The notes under the pieces are model-generated. The model was not told the DNA's origin. It saw nothing but the letters and a program-made list of their open reading frames with translations, and did no database searches. DNA of 64,000 nucleotides from Siphonodentalium dalli (Eukaryota > Mollusca > Scaphopoda > Gadilida > Siphonodentaliidae): the NCBI GenBank assembly GCA_032622095.1, contig CP136066.1:94571319-94635318 (forward strand), written 5' to 3'. Shown piece after piece: positions 1 through 10,378 of the stretch; position 1 is the stretch's first letter; each line of letters starts with the position of its first letter. The position numbers and the translations under genes are program-made.

Positions 1-649
1 CTTTTATGCCAGGCATCAATTACTAAATTAGAGTATCACTTCGTGTGTTTGCTTCAACATCTAATTGTCATATTTACAGGAATTTTGAAGTAATGCGTTA
101 ATTTTTATAATTAAATTATGATATATTTTTTACGATATGTACCCTATGAAAGTCGAACAAGAACTAAACGCTTGTTATCAGATAATATTTCCAGCGCGAA
201 AAATCGATGCGACTCCGCGTCAGCGATTGGATGCTTTTGGATATGCGCAGAATGTGACAGCTACAAACCACGCCCAAATGTGTTAACGCCGCCCATCATG
301 AAAATGTCCGGGAATGATCTACACTTGCGTCAGTTAATTTTTCGAATGATTGTTACATGCATACAACGTCGATTAATATTAAAATTATTCTTATAGTTTG
401 AGGACAATTTAAAATTGAAATCCATCGATCTATTTTTTTTAATTTTTGGATTGGGAACTTAAATTATTGGAATCCTTTATATAACTTAATGAAGAAACAT
501 CCTCTATCGATCATGCACATAAAAATTATCAAGATCCTTCATATGTAATTTTAATGCGTACAAATATTCATGGTTATCACTTTGTACCGTTATATATTTA
601 TTCATTTAGAGAATTGTCCAAATGTGTTTTGGTATATGCTCAGATGATT
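1..649. other. AT-rich non-coding sequence
   Basis: I see no exon-like open frame, RNA gene or terminal repeat here. The open frame at 118-396 has no recognisable domain and no splice context. Confidence 0.5.
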
Positions 650-727
650 ATAGAAGGAAATATTATAGTTCAAATATAACTGTAGTCAACGATTTTTAGA
701 ATTATGCACCCGAAAATAAAACGCATA
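650..727 (+). repeat. Left copy of a direct repeat flanking the TTAA element
   Basis: A block starting ATAGAAGGAAATATTATAG and ending AATAAAACGCATA recurs at 2423-2484 on the other side of the TTAA element, with one internal deletion of about a dozen bases in the right copy. It lies 14 bases before the TTAA target, so it is not the target duplication itself. It probably predates the insertion. Confidence 0.75.
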
Positions 728-741
728 CACCGGTCTATATA

Positions 742-2310
742 TTAACCCTTTGAACCCGTAACACCGATATTTAGGTGCAAACGAACCGTGACTATATCCC
801 GTAACACCGATATTTCGGTGCAGCGACGACATGACTCGGTAGCAAATTTATATATAGTATAACGAGCGTCTGACCCACTGATTTATATTTAAATTGCCCC
901 CACATATGTCAGCGGCGCCCATGGTGCGTATGGAATGGTTGACCGCTAGTATCGGGTAGAAATATATGCGCATGCGCGTAGCATATAATCTACAAAAACA
1001 GACGATATTTTAAGCGAACTATGCCGCTATATTTACGGCATATAATTTCGTGTTCCCCGTGTGTGTACAGAACAGACGTAATTTAGACACACAATTTCAG
1101 TTTAAATTACCCTCGGGTATATTAACCAGTGTTCTGCTACATATGGGGAAGGGTCTATCGCATATGAAGTTGATTTATTCGCGCATGCGCAGACTAGCGC
1201 AATGACAAATAAATGGTTTATAACGTACTTATACACGACATACCCACTAATATATATATTTAAATTGGCCTATTGAAGTCAGCGCTGGCAAAGGTGTCTA
1301 TATGGATTGGCTGCCCGCTAGAAATGGCTAGGAAAATATGCGCATGGGCGCAGACTATAATTCATTTTTAAAAATGCGTTTAAGTTAAATGTGGCGCTAT
1401 ATATGACATTTTGTTGCATGTTTCACATGTTAGTATAGTAGACACAATCTAGACAGCTTACTTGAACAATGGGGCCACGATATGTTACGGGAAATTATGT
1501 TGTTTCTGGTCTCTGTAATATCAGTCTCTGTTGTGCCACATGCAGCAAAAAGTCTATCGCATATCAAGTTGACTTACTCGCGCATGGTCAGGTATATCTT
1601 AATTTCACATTAGGATATTGGTTGCATCGAAACGCAATTCGCTGATGTATAATTACAACGTTATAAGCTAGAATTCGTTTATCCTGCAAATTTCGGGTAG
1701 TTGCCTAGTAACCGTTTCTAAGGCGAGATCGGGTGGCAAAGTCTCCCGTTCTTACAATGATCAGGGGTCCGTGCATGCATATATCATGCCTGCACAGTTT
1801 CAGGTAGGTGTCCCCTTTCAACATAACCAACACCATGCGACTAGACACTCTCTAAATTAAGGCAAAACATACCACTGAATGGTTAGTGCAATTATGTCAT
1901 TCGATCAGTTGTGGTATTTGCTTAGCAACCATTGCTACCCTTAAATGGGATATTTGGTTCACTATTCTGGTCGGGTATATCTCAAATTTCACGTTAGGGT
2001 AGTACCTGCATCAAAAAACGCAATCACTGAGGTTGAATTACGACGCTATAAGCTATATTTACATTTTCCAGTCAATTCTGGGTAGTTGCCTAGCAACCGT
2101 TACCAAGGAGTTGCCACGAGGCAAAGTCTCGCGATCTTATAATGATCGCTGATCCATGGGGGACAAACCTGTAAAGTTTCAGACCGGTGTCGCAATTTGA
2201 ACATAATCAACACCATGCTACTAGAAACTATCTAATTTAAGCGGACATACCACTGGGAGCCCCGGGTCAGGGTGTCGATCACTGTGGGGCACCAGGGTTC
2301 AAAGGGTTAA
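742..2310. mobile_element. piggyBac-like non-autonomous element, TTAA target duplication
   Basis: TTAA lies at 742-745 and 2307-2310. Between them the ends are perfect 12-base inverted repeats, CCCTTTGAACCC at 746-757 and its complement at 2295-2306. TTAA duplication with C-rich ends is the hallmark of piggyBac-type transposons. There is no transposase frame, so it is non-autonomous. Just inside the left end are two copies of CCCGTAACACCGATATTT (756 and 798), the second followed so that CACCGA and TCGGTG can pair. The interior carries older duplications: about 880-1000 resembles 1240-1370, and 1585-1850 resembles 1975-2250. NRF1-like sites are at 967-978 and 1180-1191. Confidence 0.85.
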
Positions 2311-2393
2311 GTGTATTTTGGTGCGAAAACAGCCACGTGGCTTAAAAATATTTATTTTGTCATCTCATGTTCCATTTTTTTTGTCCTCTCGCC

Positions 2394-2408
2394 GGGGGGG
2401 GGGGGGGG
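2394..2408 (+). repeat. G15 homopolymer
   Basis: Fifteen consecutive G follow a T/C-rich stretch. Copy number in such tracts is often unreliable in assemblies. Confidence 0.95.
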
Positions 2409-2422
2409 TAGTAAATATTATC

Positions 2423-2484
2423 ATAGAAGGAAATCTTGTAGTTCAAATATAACTAGTCAACGATTTTAAGAAATAAAACGCATA
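2423..2484 (+). repeat. Right copy of the direct repeat flanking the TTAA element
   Basis: Matches 650-727 (see there) and lacks the bases corresponding to the TTATGCACCCG segment of the left copy. Confidence 0.75.
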
Positions 2485-3189
2485 TAATAACATTATAAAC
2501 GGAAAGACTTTCATTTCTCGATCTTGATCACCCATTTTGTATATGTACACTATTCTAAGGATGTGTTATATATATTTGGGAAGAAATGAAGCATTGTGTA
2601 AACCGATCTTGTAACCTCAAAATAAACCCAATACCAACGAGCTGGTATTGGCCATATATATAGTAATCAGCACACAAGTGATACAAAATGGTTAGCGTTT
2701 TACCAAAATATTACGGCTAATGAGAAACGCTCTTTATTACCGCCACACAGTGGGTGTACACTGGTGTAGATTTTTTCATATTGTGTGGTCGATCGATAAT
2801 CCACTGGGCGTTTGTATTATTACGTGTGACCTAATATCTCAATAATCTGAGGCAAAAGTACGCCTGCTAAAGGCGAATTATAACAGTTGGGGCTATAACG
2901 CTCAATGAATACTGGAGGCTATAACAAACTGCGCAGCAGAATATCGCTGAATGGACGAGTATGAGATGAGCCTAACTGCAATTGTGACTTTGTTTAAAGG
3001 CCCACTTAATTTTCGAGTCATTCATTTTTGTATAGTATATACGGTTTTAATAACAATTTATGCCATAAAATTTGAATAAAATACTATAATTCATCACCAT
3101 TTCAAACGCAGAATACTTCTATCTCCTAGTTTGAAACACCTTTAAAATACCGCGTCGTATATCTAGCAATTAGCAACCAACATGTCCTC
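2485..3189. other. Non-coding, nothing recognised
   Basis: AT-rich sequence with no exon signature, terminal repeats or RNA gene that I can support. Confidence 0.5.
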
Positions 3190-3761
3190 TTCGGCTTTCC
3201 ATAGATTTCAACGTAATTTGATACTTATGGGTATTTGTGTCCGGGAAGTGTTTTGGGTGTGACCCCGACCTGACCTTGACCTTTAAAACTGTCAACGCAA
3301 GGTAAATTTGGGTAAAACGGACAAATTTCGACGAAATTTGATACCTAGGGATACTTTTGTCCGGGGAGAGTTTGAACAGGTCAAATCGTGAACTCGGCGT
3401 GACCTTGACCTTCACTGTGGTCAATCAAAGGTCAAATCGGATAAAACGGATGGATTTCGACGAAATTTGATACCTATGGGTACTTTTGTCGGGGGAGTGT
3501 TTTGGACGGGTCAAATCATGACTCCGACCTTACCTTGACCTTCAAAATTGTTCATTAAAGGTCAAGTGGTGTAAAACGGACGGATTTCGACGAAATTTGA
3601 TACCTAGGGGTATGTTTCTCCGGATGGGGGTGTTTTGGACGGGTCAAATCATGCCCCTGACCTGACCTTGACTTTCGAAATAGTCAATTGAAGGTCAAAT
3701 CGCGTCTTTCACCAGAAATCAGATGGGAAACAGGCCGGGCGAAGTCGGGCCCATCAGCTTG
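3190..3761 (+). mobile_element. Tandem-repeat element with Helitron-like 3' end (decayed)
   Basis: Four diverged units of roughly 120-135 bases share ATTTCGACGAAATTTGATA, a TTTTGTCCGGGGAG stretch and a GACCTTGACCTT block (units near 3204, 3324, 3451, 3583). The array is followed at 3734-3761 by a CCGGGCGAAGTCGGGC hairpin and CATCAGCTTG, a decayed form of the hairpin-spacer-CTRR end of the Helitron-like elements at 9.3-13.9 kb. The same GACCTTGA core is found in the element at 49068-49649. No clear 5' end is visible, so this is probably a truncated copy. Confidence 0.6.
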
Positions 3762-3765
3762 TGTA

Positions 3766-4306
3766 ATAAAGAAGACAGTTTGAAGAAAGTAATGTATGAC
3801 ACGAGAAACGGGAAAACTTGAAATATGGAAGTATGCAAATTTCCCACATAAAATTTGAAAGCTATTTTATAGAATAATTGCATTATAATTTATATTTATG
3901 GCTAATAATATGATATTGGTGGCGTTACCATTTCTGACTATGGTTTTCTTGTGTGTAAGTGTTCTACTGGATCCATGTTTTCCACATCTCTTGACTTATT
4001 GAACCGGGATGCATACTACATGCATGCATATAGGGTGAATGAGAAGGTCTGTCGATCTTTACGATCACCCTGGGAGCCCATCCTGGTCTAGTTCGTATAT
4101 CTGTCGACCTGCATGTTGTCATCGACCATCCCTTGTACTAAAGCCATGCACTTGGCGGTTTGCGCTCCAAAATACACTTGTAATAATGTATTCGCCTTTG
4201 AAGTTTTCCCGGCATCGAAATTTATATATAGATGATAAATACTTAAACGATACTTTCTACTAGTACGAACATTATATGTTCCAGAAAGACGCGTTGGTGT
4301 CATAAA
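3766..4306. other. Non-coding, nothing recognised
   Basis: Short overlapping open frames on both strands here have no known domain. No repeats larger than a few bases. Confidence 0.45.
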
Positions 4307-5150
4307 ACAAGTGATACTTAATTCCGAGTTAAATGTTATATACCGGAACAAGTGATACCCAATTCCGAGTTCAGTGATACCTGAGACAAGTGATACCCAG
4401 TTCCGAGTTCAGTGATACCTGAGACAAGTGATACCTAATTCCGAGTTCAGTGATACCCGAGACAAGTGATACCTAATTCCGAGTTCAGTGATACCTGAGA
4501 CAAGTGATACTTAATTCCGAGTTAAATGCTACCCGGGACAAGTGATACCAAATTCCGAGTTCAGTGATACCCGAGACAAGTGATACCTAATTCCGAGTTC
4601 AGTGATACCTGAGACAAGTGATACTTAATTCCGAGTTAAATGCTATATACCGGAACAAGTGATACCCAATTCCGAGTTCAGTTATACCCGAGACAAGTGA
4701 TACCTAATTCCGAGAGTTCAGTGATACCCGAGACAAGTGATACTTAATTCCGAGTTAAATGCTATATACCGGAACAAGTGATACCCAATTCCGAGTTCAG
4801 TGATACCTGAGACAAGTGATACCTAATTCCGAGTTCAGTTATACCCGAGACAAGTGATACCCAATTCCGAGTTCAGTGATACCTGAGACAAGTGATACCC
4901 AATTCCGAGTTCAGTTATACCCGAGACAAGTGATACCTAATTCCGAGAGTTCAGTTATACCCGAGACAAGTGATACCCAATTCCGAGTTCAGTGATACCT
5001 GAGACAAGTGATACCTAATTCCGCGAGTTCAGTGATACCCGAGACAAGAGATAGTGACACCGAGACAAGTGATACCTAATTCCGAGTCCAGTTCTATAAA
5101 AATGACACCCGAGACAAGTGATACCTAATTCCGAGTCCAGTTCTATAAAA
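4307..5150 (+). repeat. 38-bp satellite array
   Basis: About 22 tandem copies of a 38-base unit built from ATTCCGAGTTCAGTGATACC and TGAGACAAGTGATACCTA. Variants alternate (GAGTTAAATGCTATATACC in place of GAGTTCAGTGATACC), giving a higher-order pattern of several units. No target duplication was found at its edges. Confidence 0.9.
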
Positions 5151-5190
5151 ATTTGACAAGAGAAATTATAATTGCACTAAAATAATAAAA

Positions 5191-5310
5191 GGTATCATTT
5201 GTCTCAGAAAAGTATTAGTTGACTCGAAAAGAAGGTACCAGTTGACTCGAGATTAGGTATCACTTGACTTTTTTCCGAGAGTATCAGTTGGTTTGAGTAT
5301 CACTTGACCT
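5191..5310 (-). repeat. Diverged inverted copies of the 38-bp satellite
   Basis: GGTATCATTTGTCTC, GAGATTAGGTATCACTTGACT and related strings are reverse complements of the GAGACAAGTGATACC core just upstream. A short inverted block thus faces the main array across about 40 bases. Confidence 0.65.
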
Positions 5311-5476
5311 GCACCCGTATTCATCACCACCAATTTTCGTTGGGGCACGTGTATTCAACGGAATCATGGCAATTTACTACATATTATATATATGACACGT
5401 TGAAGACAGGATAGAACTACTAAGTGTCGACTTTGTCGCCAAGTCTTGCGGCCAAGAACACGTCATGGCATATAGA

Positions 5477-5646
5477 TTACGCCAACGACACGATTCCGGT
5501 CATGCCCCAATAATTGCCGCAGATTTTCATCAGACTTGAATCACAGTCAAATTTAACTCGTGCTCCGCTTTTGAGAGATCCCCGCGAAGATCGCAACTCA
5601 TTCGATAAAAGATTCTCGCTTAAAATCCGCATTGCATGTGTTCTCT
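5477..5646 (-). CDS. Candidate terminal exon of the ABCG8-like gene
   Basis: An acceptor (CTGACAG before 5646) opens a frame whose phase fits the exon ending at 6769. The frame runs about 55 codons to a stop at 5477-5479 and contains a stretch reading MRILSENLLSNEL followed later by VKFDCDSS, which loosely recalls the 'alkyl-residue, NE, C' C-terminal pattern of ABCG proteins. However, the usual segment between the GGYFINL helix and this point is missing, and no final membrane helix follows. It may instead be a chance frame. A second candidate near 6400-6470 failed the phase test. Confidence 0.25.
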
Positions 5647-6524
5647 CTGTCAGGGTTAATGAACGAGCTACTGGACATTCGTAAATTAGATATCCAGTCG
5701 CGACTCCATTAACCAACTTAAAACACAGTTGTATAATATACAAAGAGAAATTACATTTATGCAGCTGAAACATTACGATAAATATCGATAAATGAGACGT
5801 TTACGAAAGTTTTTCGGAAGAAAAAAAAATAAAGTCATTGGCTGACAACAAAACCACGCCATTGATACGGCTCGTGCGAGTAGAAATTGCGTGTGGACTT
5901 TGTCGTGAACACAATAGACAAAATACCACGAGGTACAACTTTGTTCGAAAAATAAACGTCGATGTTCGCAAACCTAATAAAATATATGTTTTGGGCTGAA
6001 CAGATATAGTGTATATACGTAATATATACTGCTGTCGTAATTGAATCTGTATTTTGGTCACGTATGCATATAACATATGTTTAACCTGATTCATGTTGTC
6101 AGAATATTCTTGTCCCAGAATAGAAGAAGAACAGTAACACCATTACTGCTTACGTTAGGTTTCAATTTGATATATACCCCTGATATGCATATAAACAGCA
6201 CACCTCTATATGCAAGTAATTGGATTACGCGGGGTACATACGAACTGTGCATATGTTTAGACTCGACGTGACAGAGAACTATTTTTCGGTTAGAGGCCTC
6301 CTTTGGGACCTAATTGTGCATACACTTGGGGACATGAGCGTTCAAGATTACACATATCGACTTGTGGTTTAAAGCATGAACGTTCTAGATTACGAATGTT
6401 GACTTGTGGTAAAATCGTGGTATAAAGTGCCCATTCGAAGAAATAGATGGTCGAAGTAGAACAAAGGAGCTGGGTTTTAACCCTACCGTGACTGGGGCTT
6501 CCTGGAGTTTTGCGAAAACCCCGT
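5647..6524. other. Non-coding, nothing recognised
   Basis: Expected to hold the exon between the GGYFINL exon and the C-terminus of the ABCG8-like gene. I could not find one with correct phase and splice sites. Confidence 0.4.
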
Positions 6525-6598
6525 GCCAATGCATTCTCTTTTATATGCGAGTCTCCAATATGCGAGGTAGCTTCGCATATATAAGAGAATGCATTGGC
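6525..6598. repeat. Inverted repeat (hairpin) with GCCAATGCATTCTCTT arms
   Basis: GCCAATGCATTCTCTTTTAT at 6525 is matched by its complement ending at 6598, with ATATGCGA/TCGCATAT extending the stem. A third half-copy, CAGTGCATTCTCTTATATA, sits at about 6632. Probably a foldback or MITE remnant. Confidence 0.8.
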
Positions 6599-6681
6599 CT
6601 AACAACATTTACCTTGACCTTGTAAGCCAGTGCATTCTCTTATATATACAAAGCCCCTATGTGAGACTCGCACATATAATA

Positions 6682-6744
6682 GACTGCGCTGGCACATAAT
6701 ATGTAATGCTGCACCAGCGCAGCTCCCGCCATGAAAGGGTTTAA
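6682..6744 (-). mobile_element. TTAA-type element end beside an ABCG8-like splice donor
   Basis: Read on the minus strand it begins TTAAACCCTTTCATGGCGGG and includes AGCTGCGCTGGTGCAGCATT, then a complementary GCCAGCGCAG that can form a hairpin. A close relative lies at 17047-17089 in the same orientation. Both lie just inside an intron of the ABCG8-like gene, 11-24 bases after the donor. The TTAA-CCC start suggests a piggyBac-like end. Confidence 0.6.
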
Positions 6745-6768
6745 GACATGTATACTGCGACTGCTTAC

Positions 6769-7036
6769 CGAAAACGATACTGTTAAGGTTGATGAAGTAG
6801 CCGCCCGCCATACCAAATAGGGCGTAAAGAGTCTGCGCCGAAAAGCATGAAATTTGGTAACTTGTTGAGACTGCCGCACTGAACATAGCAAGGCAACGAG
6901 CAGCGAAGATATTCAGGTACATGGCAGCATATAACTTCATGAAGATTACGATGTTGTCTTACATGCCAGAGAGAATGTAGACTGGAATCATGTAGACTGT
7001 CACAAACAACGTATGGAACGGGAACTCGCTCAACGT
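6769..7036 (-). CDS. ABCG8-like exon: membrane helices, with in-frame stop
   Basis: Acceptor TTTCAG precedes 7036 and donor GTAAGC follows 6769; 268 bases, phase 0 in, phase 1 out, matching the exon at 9093. It encodes a helix-rich stretch starting TLSEFPFHTLFVTVYMIP and later SCFSAQTLYALFGMAGGYF, the typical ABCG membrane segment ending GGYFINLNSI. Codon 26 is TAA (6961-6959), directly after LSGM, in an otherwise clean frame on both sides. The ATGTAAGAC context looks like a donor, but the only AG nearby would give a 28-base intron, too short to be credible. So it is a nonsense mutation, a sequencing error, or the mark of a pseudogene. Confidence 0.85.
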
Positions 7037-7045
7037 CTGAAATAT

Positions 7046-7130
7046 TTAACCCTTTGTATATAAATGGATTCTCCCTTTCATTTATAATAGTAAACAGCGG
7101 AAATAGTCTATTATTCGTCAGGAGGGGTTT
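7046..7130 (+). mobile_element. TTAA-starting repeat fragment
   Basis: Begins TTAACCCTTTGTATATAA and is related to the reverse complement of 17591-17673 through shared TTCTCCC, GTCTATTATTC and GGGGTTT-type blocks. Both copies lie within about 20 bases of an ABCG8-like exon. It looks like one end of a TTAA-inserting element; the other end is not clear. Confidence 0.55.
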
Positions 7131-7509
7131 ACAAATCTGTTAACCGGGTGCCACTTGATTAATCCACAAACCTGCACTTTCTGTCTATAAGAGTACTACG
7201 ACTTGTATCCTGCAAAATCTCGTCCAACGCATGGCTATATATACTAAGGAAATTTAACTGTAACAGTTATAAACACAGTGTGTGAGCAAATCTTTATAAA
7301 TTCCCTTAGTAAATACAGCCAAACAAACTCCAAATATTTTAGAACGTTTGACCGTTGCATATTCATTCATATCCATTTATATCCAAACAACTAAAAATAT
7401 CTGTTTATTCACTGGTATCAATATCTATAATTAAATTCAATATAAATATTAATATAATCAGGAAACTATAGTGAAATACTTCAAGTCTTTATATAGCCAT
7501 TACTGCTTG
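7131..7509. other. Intron sequence, nothing recognised
   Basis: AT-rich sequence in the intron between the exons at 6769 and 9093; no feature supported. Confidence 0.5.
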
Positions 7510-7655
7510 TATTCTGTCAGTCAGGGGTGCCGGCTAGACGGCCATCATTGGCCACGGCATTCCACACAATACATATACAAATTGACATGTATTATAATGT
7601 ACTAATGTATAATGTATTGTATTGTGGAATAAAATATTATCCTATCCTATCCTTG
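7510..7655 (+). mobile_element. Retroposon 3' tail (SINE/LINE-like)
   Basis: A stretch ends TGTGGAATAAAATATTATCC followed by a short CCTAT tandem tail (7641-7653). Short tandem tails of this kind mark LINE or LINE-mobilised SINE insertions. The 5' part is not recognisable. Confidence 0.4.
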
Positions 7656-7673
7656 TTAAAATTGTGAATGTCA

Positions 7674-8860
7674 CTCTATATCAGGGTTGGGGTAATCGTA
7701 ATCAGTAATCGTAATCAAAGTAATCGATTACAAAATTTGGAGTAATCGTCTGTAATCAGTAATCATGACATTTCTTGATTACAAGTACTTTCAAATGTAC
7801 CTGTAATCATGATTACATTTTGATTACTTTTTGATTACTTTTACTAAAATATCCATATTAATGGCTATTGGATACTCATAGTCTCATAATGTAGTACTGT
7901 GGAGTGTACAAAGATACAAACAACATATTAGAAAGTTAGTACAATTTTGTCATGTTTTATATTAGTGCTACAGTGTGTATGTACATTCTGGCAGTGGACA
8001 CAGATAACAACACACAATTGTTGAATACAGCATGAATGGCAATAAACTTGTGATACAGACAATGAAATGTTCTAATATGAATAAATAGGCTAGCCGACTT
8101 CAATAAAGATTAAATTGTGTTGGGACTGCTGCAGACAATGGCTGTATAATCACACTGGTACAATAGGGCTCATTAACTGAACAAAGCAGGTGTGATGTAC
8201 ATCGGTAGACCTAATTAGCTGGTTTGTCATTTACAGCACTCATGGAGTTAAGCCTCATTTAATCCTCATCAGGATTAACAACGGATGATCATCAAATAAA
8301 TCTTAATGTTATCTTCATTGTGTTGGGTATTGAATCTAACAGAACATGCAAATAATTTATAATGGTTTCTGGTGATATTTTCATAAATATTATGCTTTAG
8401 TTTGAATGCATGTAAGAAAATTAAAAATATATTAAAATATATTTACATAAATAAATACACATAAACATAATGCATTCCCAATAAGTTGGTGCATAACTTC
8501 ATGATGAAACCTTTCCAATACATGTAAATGTAAAAAGTTTATATGTTTATTGCTTGCTTCTTTCTATTGTTTCAGTCGTTTCTTGTTTCCATGTTATGCA
8601 GTGATGTCTTTATTCAATCAAATTTGATATGTTAATTTGAATTATTTCATTATTTATTCATATGCGATCAAAATGGTTGGAAACTAACAATTGTAATCAG
8701 ATGTAATCAAAAAGTAATCGATTACATTTAATAAAGTAATTGTAATCGTAATCGATTACATTGAAAAAATGTTATCAGTAATCGTAATCATGTAAATCAA
8801 AAGTAATTGTAATCGTAATCGATTACATTGGCATGTAATCGCCCCAACCCTGCTCTATAT
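7674..8860. mobile_element. hAT-type non-autonomous transposon with 8-bp target duplication
   Basis: The element is 7682-8852, flanked on both sides by CTCTATAT (7674-7681 and 8853-8860), a perfect 8-base duplication. Its ends are CAGGGTTGGGG and the complement CCCCAACCCTG. An 8-base duplication with CAGGG ends is typical of hAT transposons. Both subterminal regions (about 7690-7860 and 8690-8845) are dense in GTAATCGATTAC and GTAATCGTAATC repeats, which may be transposase-binding sites; that is inference. No transposase frame remains. It sits in an intron of the ABCG8-like gene. Confidence 0.92.
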
Positions 8861-9092
8861 ATGGTCAGGAAATTCAGCGTTTAGTCTCATCCACGTTATT
8901 GCAAGGAATTGTATTATGGACCTCATCCAGCTATACCAGATTGTTCGATAGTGTTGATTTTGAATAGTGGATATTCAACTGGGAGATATATAGATTCATC
9001 TGAGGGAAGATATGTTCATTTATCAAAACCGCATGGTCTGGTTTGGCGATACCTTCGCGTTTGGCGATACCACGTACACGGGGGTGATATAC

Positions 9093-9169
9093 CTTTGCGA
9101 AGAAATAGGCTGTCCGTGAATAAAGGCCGTCTTGAAGCTCGAAATATAGATATTTCTTTTCTTTATGAC
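9093..9169 (-). CDS. ABCG8-like exon: the DGLY segment
   Basis: A 77-base exon between acceptor TTTCAG (before 9169) and donor GTATAT (after 9093). Its first two bases complete a Cys codon with the last T of the exon at 14827, and it ends in phase 0 as the next exon needs. It encodes HKEKKYLYFELQDGLYSRTA then YFFAK, the conserved 'E-x-DGLY-x(4)-YF-A' block of ABCG transporters that links membrane helices 2 and 3 and is involved in interdomain coupling in the family. It is the last clean exon before the one with the stop codon. A 5.7-kb intron, nearly all Helitron-like DNA, separates it from the upstream exon. Confidence 0.9.
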
Positions 9170-9289
9170 CTGAAAGAAAGTCAACATTCTGTGTTAACAT
9201 GCACCTAATACGCACACGTTTAAAACACTCGTAAACTATGTCTGTTATTTCGTTAAAAACACTTCTTCAAATATCTCCGTTATCAATTA

Positions 9290-9803
9290 TCTCATATATA
9301 TTTTGAAGACCTCTGTCTGTATGTATGTTTGTTTGTTTGTTTGTTTGTCTGTCATTTATACAAATCTACGATTCTCGACCGATCGGGACGAAACTTGGTA
9401 CGTGTGTGTAGTTTGACCAGGCGGTGAACGTTGTCGTATTGGCGAGCCCGTGCGGCGCCCGCTTCGCGCATGCGCAGACGAGATCTCGGAAACGGGTGGA
9501 GCTATCGACTTGATATTTGGTATGTGAATGTATCTTGCCCCGGATGCGAATTTTATCGGGTCGCCGAGCCCGTGCGACGCCAGCTTCGCGCATGCGCAGA
9601 CGAGAAATCGGCAACGGGTGGAGCTATCGACTTGAAATTTGGTATGTGAATGTGTCTTGCCCCGGATACGACTTTTATCGGGTCGCCGAGCCCGTGCGAC
9701 GCCAGCTTCGCGCATGCGCAGACCAGATCTCGGAAACGGGTAGAGCTATCGACTTGAAATTTGGTTTTTGAATAGCCCGGACAACGTCGGGCTCATCGGC
9801 TAG
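9290..9803 (+). mobile_element. Helitron-like element F1 (head of the plus-strand train)
   Basis: Starts TCTCATATATATTTTGAAG right after an A (9289), followed by a CTGT/TGTT microsatellite, a unique leader containing CGACCGATCGGGACGAAACT, three tandem units of about 122 bases, then the hairpin GCCCGGACAACGTCGGGC (9775-9792), a 7-base spacer and CTAG (9800-9803). TC start, hairpin plus CTRR end and insertion after A are Helitron hallmarks; the microsatellite plus tandem core also recalls Helentron-derived HINE/DINE elements. It has diagnostic variants (CTTGATATTTGG, GGATGCGAATT, TCGGCAACGGG) shared with 51694-52342. Confidence 0.85.
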
Positions 9804-10378
9804 TCTCATATATATTTTGAAGACCTCTGTCTGTATGTATGTTTGTTTGTTTGTCTGTCATTTATACAAATCTACGATTCTCGACCGATCAGGACGAAAC
9901 TTGGTACGTGTGTGTAGTTTGACCAGGCGGTTGACGTTGTCGAATTGGCGAGCCCGTGCGGCGCCCGTGCAGCGCATGCGCAGACGAGATCTCGGAAACG
10001 GGTGGAGCTATCGACTTGAAATTTGCTATGTGAATGCATCTTGCCCCGGATACGAATTTTATCGGGTCGCCGACCCCGTGCGACGCTAGCTTCGCGCATG
10101 CGCAGACGAGATATCGGAAACGGGTGGAGATATCGACTTGAAATTTGGTATGTGAATGTATCTTGCCCCGGATGCGAATTTTATCGGGTCGCCGAGCCCG
10201 TGCGACGCCAGCTTCGCGCATGCGCAGACGAGATCTCGGAAACGGGTGGAGCTATCGACTTGAAATTTGCTATGTGAATGTATCTTGCCCCGGATACGAA
10301 TTTTATCGGGTCGCCGAGCCCGTGCGACGCCAGCTTCGCCCATGCGCAGACCAGATCTCGGAAACGGGTGGAGCTATC
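9804..10378 (+). mobile_element. Helitron-like element F2, 3' end missing
   Basis: Starts TCTCATATA directly after the CTAG of the preceding copy. Four tandem units follow, but it stops inside a unit at GAGCTATCG and runs straight into the next head, with no hairpin or CTAG. The junction could be a deletion or template switch during rolling-circle replication. Confidence 0.8.

Noticed and set aside
4307-5150. Possible CRISPR-like array of GATACC repeats
   Set aside because: Units are directly adjacent with no variable spacers.
6290-6529. Frame with IYFFEWALYTT, considered as the missing ABCG8-like C-terminal exon
   Set aside because: The only nearby acceptor puts it in the wrong phase, and similarity is weak.
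6932-6961. A 28-base intron removing the TAA in the membrane exon
   Set aside because: Too short for spliceosomal splicing and it would delete conserved residues.
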